Assembly (NCBI GenBank): GCA_024233305.1
Contig: JACKPV010000043.1
Coordinates: 6,670-70,669, forward strand
Length of the DNA: 64,000 nucleotides
Origin: Verrucomicrobiales bacterium
GTDB taxonomy: Bacteria > Verrucomicrobiota > Verrucomicrobiia > Limisphaerales > J093
Reading direction: 5' to 3'
Shown: piece by piece, positions 10,501 to 17,436 of the stretch
Numbering within the stretch: position 1 is the first letter of the stretch
How the letters are laid out: each line of letters opens with the position of its first letter
Translations under genes and position numbers: made by a program
Notes under the pieces: generated by a model
Seen by the model: the letters and a program-made list of their open reading frames with translations, nothing else
What the model was told of the DNA's origin: nothing
Databases searched by the model: none

Positions 10501-13500
10501 AGGCCGAAACCCTCCAACAGGTCGTGGATCGCGCCGTCATCAACACCCGCATTTCCGAGGAGGGCCAAGTCCTCACCACCGTGCAGTATTTTGTAAAGAA
10601 CAAGGGGCAACCGCACCTGCGCATGGTCGTGCCGGAGGATACGGAGCTTTGGGAAGCGACCGTCGACGGCAGCAAGGTGATCCCGGTGCGCGACGGCAAG
10701 GCCAACCTCGTGCAGCTCCCGCAAACCACCGATCCCAACACCGTCCACAAGATCCAGCTCCAACTGGCGGCGAAATCGCGGCAGCCCGCGCGGATCACCG
10801 TCACCGCGCCTGCCGTCATGGCGCCGGTGTTGCTGACCGAATGGGATCTGACGCCCGACGGCAACCGGCGGCTCGAGTTCCGGGGCGGCAGCCTGACGCC
10901 GACCGAAGTGACGGGAGACATTTCCGGCTTTGCCGGTCTGCGCCAGTTCCTCCACGGCCCCCGGGGCGGTGACCGGCAGATGAGCTTGTTGATCGGGCTG
11001 GCCTTGTTCGGCATCGCCGCCGTCATCTGGCGCTGGGCGGGCGGTGGCGGCGCCACGCGCTATTCCTTGCGGCAATTGCTCGGCGGGATCGTCGGGCTGG
11101 TCGCCGCCGTCATCGGGGCCTTTGTGATCGCGGATCTCTATGACGCGGCGCGGCGCATTTCGCTGTCCTTGCCGACCGCGCTCCGGTTCGTGGCGCCGGT
11201 GCAGGATGCGGGCAGCGCGCTCCGTCTCGAGGTCGGCAACCGGCCCGTCGAGGCCTCGTTCTTCTGGTTGGCCTGGCGCGCGTGGCCGGCGGTGATCGGC
11301 TTGGCCTGTGGCTTGGCCGGTTTGGCTTCGGGTCCGGGATTCACGCGCCGGGCCGGGTTCGCCGCGGCGTGGGCGGGACTCTTCTGGACCGCCCTGCGGT
11401 GGCCGAACGGAGCCGGCGTGCTCTTCTCGCTGCTGCTCGTCTTTCTGTTCGTGCAGGTCGTGCTGCCGTCGCTCTCGGCGCTGTTGCGTGCGCCGCGAAA
11501 GAGCGGTCCGGATCAACCGGCAGCCGCCGCGGGCGCGGTCGCCCTGGGACTGGCATTGCTGCTGGGCGGCATCCCGACCGGTGAAGCGGCCGGGACACGG
11601 ACCTCGCCCGCGAGCGGCCTGGCCGAATCGGTGCTCCAGACGGCCCGGGTCGCCGAGGGCTTCGTGCAGGTGGCGGTCGAAGTCCGGTGGCAGGCGGAGG
11701 AAGGGGACGTTCTTCCGTTGCTCAACGCGCCGGGCGTGCTGACGAAGATCGACCTGCCTGCCGCGGGCCTGCGGCTGTTGCCGGCCACCACGCCACAGGG
11801 CACGCGCCAGCAGGTGCTCGCCGACCGGGCGGGTCTCTACGAGTTCACCTTCGCCTGTCAGACCCGGGTCGAGGAAGCCGCCGGCGAAAGCGGTTTCCAT
11901 TTGCCGGTGCAGTTCGGGCTGATCAACCGCCTGACCCTCGAACTCGTCGAGCTCGAGGTCGACGTTCATTCACCCCAGGCGGTGCGGGTGACCCGGATCG
12001 AGTCCTCGACGTCCAAGAACACCCGCGTCGAGCTGGTGCTGGGCGCGGTCCCGGACGCGTGGATCGCCTGGAAACCGCTCAGCCGTGACACGCGCAAGGA
12101 GAAGGCGGTGTTCTATGCCGAGTCCTTCCAATTGCTGGTCCCGACCGCCGGCATCGTCGAGGGGGTGCATGTGGTGCAGGTGCGCCCGGCGCAGGGCGAA
12201 CTGGCGGAGATGACGTTCACCGTGCCGGAAGGGGCGACGATCACCGATGTGTTGACCCCGGCATTGTCCTATTGGCGGTTCGATCCGGATCAACGGCTGC
12301 TGCGGGTGAGTCTGAACCCGGCGCAATCGCGACCGTTCACGCTCACGATCGGCTCGCAAATCGCCACCACCCCGCTGCCCTACGAGCAGGCAGCCGGCCT
12401 GATCGCAGTGAACCAGGCAGCGGGCCAGGTCGGCCTGGTCGGGGTGGCGACCGGCCCCGAGGTGCAGCTCGACGACGTCGTCGCCGGCCCGCTCTCGACC
12501 ATCAACCTGGATGACTTCCCCGGCTCGGTGCTGGATTCCCTCCGCGGCCGGGTGCCAGGGCTGACCTTGCGGCGGGCCTTCCGTTACGCGGATCCCGCCG
12601 CGCGGTTGACCATCGCGGCCAACGCCGTCGAACCCGACATCCGGGTCGTGGCCCAGCAGACCCTTTCGCTCGGCGAAGATCGCAGCCTGCTGGCCGCCGC
12701 CCTCGAGGTCACCGTGTCGCGCGCCGGCATCTTCAAACTCAGCTTCGTCCTGCCGGCCGGGCTTGATGTCGAGTCCATCAGCGGGGGGGCGCTCAGTCAT
12801 TGGACCGAGTTGAAGACCGATGACGAGCGGGTGATCACGCTGCATCTCAAGGGCCGGACCGAGGGGCGTCAGCGGTTCGATGTGAGCCTGACGGGGCCCG
12901 GCGTGAAGGGGGCGAACGGCTGGCCGGTCCCGCGCCTGGCGTTGCGCGAGGCGGCCAAGCAACAGGGCCAGTTGGTGGTCGTGCCCGAACAGGGCATGCG
13001 CCTCCAGGCAGTGACCCGGGACGGCGTCACGCCGCTCGATCCGGCCGCGGTCGGTACCCGCCAGAAGTCCGCTCTCGCCTTCCGGTTGCTCAACGCCGAC
13101 TGGCAGCTCACGCTGGATATCGAGCAGCTCGATTCGTGGATACAGGTCAACTCGTTCCAGCAGGTGGCGGTGCAGGAAGGGCAGGCGCGCGTCACGGCGA
13201 ATCTCGATTACCAGATCGAGAACACCGGCATCCGGGCGTTGCGGTTGCGACTGCCCGCGGCGGCCGAGAACGTGCGGTTCAGCGGACCGCTCATGACGGA
13301 CTTCCTCCCCGTGACCGGTTCCGTGACCAACGCCACGCAGCTTTGGGAGGTGAAGCTCGAACGACGCGTCATCGGCGGCCAGAGCCTCACCTTGGTCTAC
13401 ACGCTGCGGGTGCCGGAGAACACCGATCGGTTGGTCGTCTCGGGCGTGCAGGCGGAGGAGGTGAATGTGCAGCGCGGCTTCCTGGCGACGCAGGCCGGCG

Positions 13501-14759
13501 GACGGCTGCAGCTCCGCCTGGATCAGGTGCCGGAGACGCTCTTGCCCGCGGACTGGGAGGCCGTGCCGGCCGCGTTGCGCCGCGATCTCGCCACGACTTC
13601 CGCCAGCCACGTGTTCCGGTTGGTCGATTCCGATTTCCAACTCCCGCTGACGATCCTGCGGCACGAGGCGGCGAGCGTGCTGCCGGCGCGGGTGGAACGG
13701 CTCGAGCTGACCTCGGTGATCTCGGACGCCGGGGTCATGCTGACGCGCGGGCATCTCGAACTGCTGCCGGGCGACAAGCGGCTCCTGCAATTGCGGGTGC
13801 CGAAGGAGGCGGAGTTCTGGTTCGCCTTTGTGAACCAGGGCGGCGTCTGGTTGTGGCGCGAGGGCGAAGACATCCTCATTCCGCTCCAGCAGGCCGCGGT
13901 CACGGGCGGTAATTCGGTGGTCGAGTTCTACTACACGACGCGGGCCGGACGGGCTTCGACCCGTCGTCTGGACCTCGATCTGCACGGGCCGCGCCTCGAC
14001 CTGCCGCTCCAGCAGATCACCTGGAAGGTCTACCTTGATCCCAAGTGGGAACTTGCCGATTGGGGCGGCACCATGCAGTTGCAGGACCAGGGCGCCGCGG
14101 TCCAGGTCCAGCAGGTCGATGTGCAGGCCTATCTCGACAACGAGCAGAGCCAGCTGCGCAGCAAATCCGCCGTGGCCCGCCAGAACTTCGAGTTCGGCAA
14201 TTCGCTCATCCTCAAAGGCGACGTTCAGAACGCCCGCCGTTTCCTCCAGAACGCGTATCAGCTTTCGCAGCACGATGACGCCTTCAACGAGGACGCCCGC
14301 GTGCAGCTCAAGAACCTCAAGACCGAGCAGGCGCTGATCGGTTTGAACGTCAATCGCGGACTGGCCCAGGGCGGTCAGGCGGTCGCCCAGCAACCGGCCC
14401 AGGTCGAGTTGCAGCAGGTCATCGACAACAACGCGAACTACACCCGCGAACAGGCCCGCGCCATCAACGAGAGCCTGTCCGCCGAGGACCAGGCATCCCT
14501 CGGTCGCCTCGCCGAGCGCATCGTCGAACAACAGGACGCCGCCGTCGCCAACCCGACCGCCATCCGCGCCACCATCCCCGAACAAGGTCGGGTGTTGACG
14601 TTCACGCGGTCGTTGCAGGTGGACAAAATGAGCGACCTTTCCATCGCCATCGAAGCCACGGCGGTCAGCGCCAGCTCCTGGGGCATGCGCTTCACGACGG
14701 TCATCGCCCTGTTCATCGTGGCCCTGGCCTTCACGCTGCTTCCCCGCCCTCGCGATTAG
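7560..14759 (+). CDS. Giant (~2399 aa) extracytoplasmic membrane protein of unknown function
   Basis: I do not recognise the family. The protein has an N-terminal signal or anchor segment (RLTAFLLALGVSAALL, encoded near 7758-7806). A large beta-rich extracytoplasmic region of ~1050 residues follows. Residues ~1140-1330 hold a cluster of hydrophobic helices (for example LLIGLALFGIAAVIW and LLGGIVGLVAAVIGAFVIA). A second beta-rich region of ~950 residues comes next, then a TPR-like helical stretch (NFEFGNSLILKGDVQNARRF) and a final membrane helix before ...LPRPRD. The two large regions look alike in style, as if the protein were a duplication. I chose the ATG at 7560. Starts at 7575 and 7644 are possible, and the one at 7431 would overlap the VWA gene. 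The 43-bp spacing after the VWA gene suggests an operon, and so a joint surface role. Confidence 0.75.
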   Translation: MPDFAMNATILSLFQRRLHPAAGRCPARMEVRRLPERPASTPPARRGRAGAHRIPVHRWAERSWTVGRLTAFLLALGVSAALLRAQTPAEVERLSVNGEAGPEGASLVIKADLKGPDATHQKLIYATRLEHTINVQRNQLAHAMRVEVDVIQGRAEELSFPLLGKGTIREVNAAGLRDWSVRRDAAGAWALVLRLEATKEPVKRLEVAVQAVTEFPGETLPRGLDALTLGTSDPALFSGYVRIEAAADLDATVAASSGLSPIEIEFAPGNLRGAVDPAAAEPRVFRFFGGGYTVQLDVQEADPEARQIVLRDFRLDGELGEQGAGFVLETTAHVKNPKGGRIVLLAGGCALTELGTNPDWRPAFRDGALWIEFEKAGEYPLRLRFDAAVTETDGWSAVDFRVATAALQPVTLRGLKPDTEFRFEGAARPERAGDQFVSHLPPGGQVQLAWKEARPEAEGRLFYATEGFQQITISPGLLRQTMLLEFKVMQGELERLTLLVEGDGEVTRVQGAPVLAWKVVDGGATGARRLEVQFNQAQKDQFALQIQTQHSLGAFPLAVGATRIHPTDATRFGGYVRIVNDGAVRLEVVQSRGLSQISPEQLPQTPVTQSLLPAGAGQAFAFRFSGADFDLEVQADNILPELSVSEVLAYHLGETELSIDGELELDIREAPIRELSIRVPNGFAVAGLNVANLADYTVNPEPGSTNTALLRLTFGGPVAGRQMFQFRLERNVSWDQPDWDLPVVEVLKTKSTRGHVGISADAGFRLTPASTRNLTELATAFFPKKVTNLQAAFRLSEPAWQAAVRIDRLPQSIQADVFHLFSVGEAVAYGSSVMNFVISGAPVSTFRVDLSAEYFNVEFTGKDIRNWQKVNGGFEIHLHTPVAGDYTLLATYERPFKPQGETLTFTGARPLDAQTEQGYAIVISTFQFQVEPANVSSGLLAVEPAEVPAAYQLFFDAPILAAYRYTARPFNLALALKPLTQAETLQQVVDRAVINTRISEEGQVLTTVQYFVKNKGQPHLRMVVPEDTELWEATVDGSKVIPVRDGKANLVQLPQTTDPNTVHKIQLQLAAKSRQPARITVTAPAVMAPVLLTEWDLTPDGNRRLEFRGGSLTPTEVTGDISGFAGLRQFLHGPRGGDRQMSLLIGLALFGIAAVIWRWAGGGGATRYSLRQLLGGIVGLVAAVIGAFVIADLYDAARRISLSLPTALRFVAPVQDAGSALRLEVGNRPVEASFFWLAWRAWPAVIGLACGLAGLASGPGFTRRAGFAAAWAGLFWTALRWPNGAGVLFSLLLVFLFVQVVLPSLSALLRAPRKSGPDQPAAAAGAVALGLALLLGGIPTGEAAGTRTSPASGLAESVLQTARVAEGFVQVAVEVRWQAEEGDVLPLLNAPGVLTKIDLPAAGLRLLPATTPQGTRQQVLADRAGLYEFTFACQTRVEEAAGESGFHLPVQFGLINRLTLELVELEVDVHSPQAVRVTRIESSTSKNTRVELVLGAVPDAWIAWKPLSRDTRKEKAVFYAESFQLLVPTAGIVEGVHVVQVRPAQGELAEMTFTVPEGATITDVLTPALSYWRFDPDQRLLRVSLNPAQSRPFTLTIGSQIATTPLPYEQAAGLIAVNQAAGQVGLVGVATGPEVQLDDVVAGPLSTINLDDFPGSVLDSLRGRVPGLTLRRAFRYADPAARLTIAANAVEPDIRVVAQQTLSLGEDRSLLAAALEVTVSRAGIFKLSFVLPAGLDVESISGGALSHWTELKTDDERVITLHLKGRTEGRQRFDVSLTGPGVKGANGWPVPRLALREAAKQQGQLVVVPEQGMRLQAVTRDGVTPLDPAAVGTRQKSALAFRLLNADWQLTLDIEQLDSWIQVNSFQQVAVQEGQARVTANLDYQIENTGIRALRLRLPAAAENVRFSGPLMTDFLPVTGSVTNATQLWEVKLERRVIGGQSLTLVYTLRVPENTDRLVVSGVQAEEVNVQRGFLATQAGGRLQLRLDQVPETLLPADWEAVPAALRRDLATTSASHVFRLVDSDFQLPLTILRHEAASVLPARVERLELTSVISDAGVMLTRGHLELLPGDKRLLQLRVPKEAEFWFAFVNQGGVWLWREGEDILIPLQQAAVTGGNSVVEFYYTTRAGRASTRRLDLDLHGPRLDLPLQQITWKVYLDPKWELADWGGTMQLQDQGAAVQVQQVDVQAYLDNEQSQLRSKSAVARQNFEFGNSLILKGDVQNARRFLQNAYQLSQHDDAFNEDARVQLKNLKTEQALIGLNVNRGLAQGGQAVAQQPAQVELQQVIDNNANYTREQARAINESLSAEDQASLGRLAERIVEQQDAAVANPTAIRATIPEQGRVLTFTRSLQVDKMSDLSIAIEATAVSASSWGMRFTTVIALFIVALAFTLLPRPRD

Positions 14760-14950
14760 CCCGCGCCCGATCCTCGTGGTCTCCGCCTGTCGGCCGGAGC
14801 GATCTCGCCAGGTGGGTCCGGATTGGCTTCATGGTCGCCAACCCGGTCCGAATGCCCCGGGCGGCGCATCCAAGGCGGGCGACGGGAACGGGGCGCACGC
14901 CACTGGAGATCGACGTTTGTCTGTGGCGCCCTGGTCCGGGCTGGCTTCAT

Positions 14951-14969
14951 CTGACCCGCGGCGGGTCAG
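14951..14969. terminator. Stem-loop between two convergent genes
   Basis: CTGACCCGC, one G, then GCGGGTCAG forms a perfect 9-bp inverted repeat. It can fold as a 7-bp stem with a GCGGC loop. It sits at the stop codon of the minus-strand cytochrome gene, 190 bp past the end of the plus-strand giant gene, so it could end transcription from either side. There is no T-tract, so intrinsic termination is uncertain. Confidence 0.4.
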
Positions 14970-15751
14970 CGCGGCGGAGCGGGATGCGGCTCCGTGACGG
15001 TGTGGCAACTGCCGCAGTTCATGAGGGTCCGCACGGTCACCCGCGGTTCGGTCGGTGAGGCGTGGCAGCGCATGCACGCGGCCGAGGCGTCATCGACCGT
15101 CAGTTCACGCGGGCCCTCGGTCGTCGAGCGATTGAGGACCGTCACGGTCCTGGCGGCCACGTCTGCACTGAGCCGGCGACAGCGTTCGCCACGGAGCTTG
15201 TCATAGGGGCTCGCGGATGCGACACGGCACCAACCGGCGATCGAGGCGTGGCAGAGGATGGAACCTGCCACCGAGGTTGGCACCACGGCCGCCGGGGAAC
15301 CCCGGGCCGGACGATGCGCAGGGAGTTCGGCGGTCTCGTACCACTTGAAGACCTCGGTGATGAGCAGGTCGCGTGCGCGTTGCCGGGTTTCGAACAGGCC
15401 GATGACCGCCGCGGCGGCGTTCAGAGCTCCGCAAAGCGTTCCGTACCCGCCCGCCCCGCCGTGCCCGTAAGCCAGCATGTGGAAAGGGAAGGAGGTAAAC
15501 GGACGGCCCACCGTGTCCGCCAGGTGCCCCACGATGCTCCGAAACACGGCGTACATGCAGCCGTTCCCCGGATAGAGATCGTAGGCGCGGTCGGCGGCGG
15601 CCGGGGCATCCATGATGGGGTACGTCCAGCCCGCGCCCTCTTCCTCCGGCTGATCGGCTCGCGTCACTGCCGGGGCGCCCCCGCCTAGAACGGTGCCCAG
15701 ACCGAAGGTCCCCAGGTTTCTCAAGGCGCTTCTGCGATCAACCCCGTTCAT
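14966..15751 (-). CDS. Tat-exported split-Soret/C_GCAxxG_C_C-like c-type cytochrome
   Basis: 261 aa. The N-terminus has a twin-Arg motif (DRRSALRNLGTFGLGTV), so it is probably exported folded by Tat. The middle (GGAGGYGTLCGALNAAAAVIGL) matches the C_GCAxxG_C_C fold used by split-Soret cytochromes, with further Cys in CHASIAGWC. Two canonical c-haem sites, CMRCH and CGSCH, are near the C-terminus. It is likely a periplasmic electron carrier; partners are unknown. The start is the ATG at 15751, since the upstream ATG at 15778 would add residues before the Tat signal. A promoter-like pair lies just upstream, and the IS element was inserted 16 bp beyond its -35 box. Confidence 0.72.
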   Translation of the reverse strand: MNGVDRRSALRNLGTFGLGTVLGGGAPAVTRADQPEEEGAGWTYPIMDAPAAADRAYDLYPGNGCMYAVFRSIVGHLADTVGRPFTSFPFHMLAYGHGGAGGYGTLCGALNAAAAVIGLFETRQRARDLLITEVFKWYETAELPAHRPARGSPAAVVPTSVAGSILCHASIAGWCRVASASPYDKLRGERCRRLSADVAARTVTVLNRSTTEGPRELTVDDASAACMRCHASPTEPRVTVRTLMNCGSCHTVTEPHPAPPR

Positions 15752-15758
15752 GCGTGGC

Positions 15759-15788
15759 AGCCTAGCACGACGGATCATCCCCCGACAA
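15759..15788 (-). promoter_or_regulatory. Promoter-like -35/-10 pair for the cytochrome gene
   Basis: Read on the minus strand: TTGTCG (15783-15788), an 18-bp spacer, TAGGCT (15759-15764), then 7 bp to the ATG at 15751. The predicted transcript start falls on or next to the start codon. The IS target duplication begins at 15789, directly against the -35 box. Confidence 0.4.
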
Positions 15789-15804
15789 CCCTGGCTGCAA
15801 AGCC
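15789..15804. repeat. Left copy of 16-bp direct repeat flanking the IS (target duplication)
   Basis: CCCTGGCTGCAAAGCC occurs here and again at 17343-17358, in the same orientation and directly outside both inverted ends of the IS. This is the expected signature of transposition with a long target duplication. Confidence 0.85.
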
Positions 15805-17342
15805 TGTCGCGACTCTTTGGAAATGTCCCTCTTTGGACTCGTTTAGAATGTCCCCCACGGGGCCGCCGCCGGGCGGCGGGCCCGACCTATGGAGACACTG
15901 AAGATGAGTCAACGGGAGCGGGAACGATTGAAGGTGATGGCGGGAGTAGCGCGCAAAGAGCTGACGCTGGTCCAAGCCCGAGGGCTGTTGGGACTGAGCT
16001 ACCGGCAAACCAAGCGGGTGTGGCGGCGGTATCAGGAGCAGGGCGATGCGGGATTGGTGCATCGGTTGCGGGGCCGTGCGGGGCCGCGGCGCAAGCCCGC
16101 GGGGGTGCGGCAGGCGGCCTTGGAGTTGGCGGCCGATGAACGCTATGCCGGGTTTGGGCCGACGCTGCTGGCCGAGCATCTGGGACGGCAGAAGATCGAA
16201 GTGGACCACGAGACGCTGCGGCGATGGCTGCTGGCGGAGGGGAAGTGGACGGTCCGTCGCCGTCGGCAGAAGCACCGGGAATGGCGGGAGAGGAAGGCGT
16301 GCTTCGGAGAGATGGTGCAGTTGGACGGGTCGCACCACGACTGGTTTGAGGGACGAGGGGAACGGTGCGTGCTGATGGTGATGGTGGACGATGCGACGGG
16401 CCGGGTGTGGGCGCAGTTCTTTGAGGAGGAGACGACCGAAGCGAGCTACACGGTGTTGGAGGGCTGGGTGAGGAAGCAGGGAATGCCGGGGAGCCTGTAT
16501 GTGGACCGGGACAGCATCTACCGGTGTGAGGGCCGGGCGACGATTGCGGAGCAACTGGCCGGGAAAGAGCCGCGAACGCAGTTTGGGCGGGCGATGGAGC
16601 AGTTGGGGGTGGAGTTGATCCTGGCGCGAAGTCCGCAGGCGAAAGGGCGGGTGGAGCGGATGAACGGGGTGCTGCAGGACCGGTTGGTGAAGGAGATGCG
16701 GCTGGAGGGGATCAGCGATCTGGCGAGCGCGAACCGGTTTCTGCGGAAGTATCTGGTGGGATTCAACCGGCGATTCGAGCGGAAGGCGGCCAGCGAGCAC
16801 GACGCCCATGGACCCGCGCCGAGGAACCTGAAGGAAGTGTTGAGTTGGGAGGAAGAGCGGGTGGTGCAGGCGGACTGGACGGTGGCGTGGGGAGGGAAGT
16901 GGTATCAACTGGATCGGCGCCACGAAGGGCTGAGCCTGGTGGGGCGGAAGGTGATTGTGAGGCGGCTGCGGGAGGGGAGGCGACAGATCGAGTATCGGGG
17001 TCAGAAGCTGCGCTGGCGGGAGTTGCCGGGAAGGCCGCATCGGGCGGCAAGGAAGCGGACGAGGAGGGAAGCCCAGAAGGCCAAGCCGCCGGCCCAGGAG
17101 CATCCATGGCGGCGATTTGGGGCGGCGACAGGAGGGGACTATTGGCGAGGCGTGAAGGCCCAGGGGCGGACGGTGCGTACGGCGGCTCGGCTGGGGCCGG
17201 GGGACTCCGGTCGGCCTCCGCTCCGCTCCGGCCTCCCTCCATCCCCCGGCCCCAGCCGAGGAAAGGCAACCAAGATCAAACCAGAACCAAGGGGACATTC
17301 TCTCCTGAGTTCCGAAGGGGACATTTCTAAAGAGCTTTGACA
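15805..17342 (+). mobile_element. Complete insertion sequence of IS1202/ISDol1 (ISNCY) type, 1538 bp
   Basis: The ends are inverted repeats of 25 bp (15805-15829 and 17318-17342) matching at 20 of 25 positions: both begin TGTC, then share CTCTTT and GAAATGTCCC. A second inner copy of the same motif (GAATGTCCCC) lies at 15846-15855 and, inverted, at 17291-17300. One transposase gene fills the element and its stop is inside the right end. The element is flanked by a 16-bp direct repeat. Target duplications of about this length are reported for IS1202-related groups. It looks intact and recent. Confidence 0.88.
15889..17340 (+). CDS. DDE transposase of the IS1202/ISDol1-like IS
   Basis: A 483-aa protein. 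The N-terminus has a helix-turn-helix (LTLVQARGLLGLSYRQTKRVWRRYQ). An rve-type DDE core follows: first Asp in MVQLDGSHHDWF, second in YVDRDSIYR, and Glu in AKGRVERMNGVLQDRLV. The C-terminal part (GKWYQLDRRHEGLSL) is as in ISNCY transposases with a beta-barrel end, and it ends in a Pro/Arg-rich tail encoded next to the right inverted repeat. Start is ATG 15889, or possibly 15904. No frameshift is seen, so the enzyme is probably active. Confidence 0.9.
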   Translation: METLKMSQRERERLKVMAGVARKELTLVQARGLLGLSYRQTKRVWRRYQEQGDAGLVHRLRGRAGPRRKPAGVRQAALELAADERYAGFGPTLLAEHLGRQKIEVDHETLRRWLLAEGKWTVRRRRQKHREWRERKACFGEMVQLDGSHHDWFEGRGERCVLMVMVDDATGRVWAQFFEEETTEASYTVLEGWVRKQGMPGSLYVDRDSIYRCEGRATIAEQLAGKEPRTQFGRAMEQLGVELILARSPQAKGRVERMNGVLQDRLVKEMRLEGISDLASANRFLRKYLVGFNRRFERKAASEHDAHGPAPRNLKEVLSWEEERVVQADWTVAWGGKWYQLDRRHEGLSLVGRKVIVRRLREGRRQIEYRGQKLRWRELPGRPHRAARKRTRREAQKAKPPAQEHPWRRFGAATGGDYWRGVKAQGRTVRTAARLGPGDSGRPPLRSGLPPSPGPSRGKATKIKPEPRGHSLLSSEGDISKEL

Positions 17343-17358
17343 CCCTGGCTGCAAAGCC
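17343..17358. repeat. Right copy of 16-bp direct repeat flanking the IS
   Basis: Identical to 15789-15804 (CCCTGGCTGCAAAGCC) and directly adjoining the right inverted end of the IS. Confidence 0.85.
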
Positions 17359-17436
17359 TCACGGGCAGGCAACCCGTCGCGGGCATCGGGACCCCGGCCC
17401 CGTTGCGTCCCGGCCCAGCGGCGGCAGGCCGTTCGA

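Noticed and set aside
5243..14585. Long antisense open frames (749, 1058 and 871 codons) across the VWA and giant genes
   Set aside because: They are opposite frames of two clearly real genes in GC-rich DNA, have low-complexity His/Gln/Arg-rich translations and no domains or starts with context.
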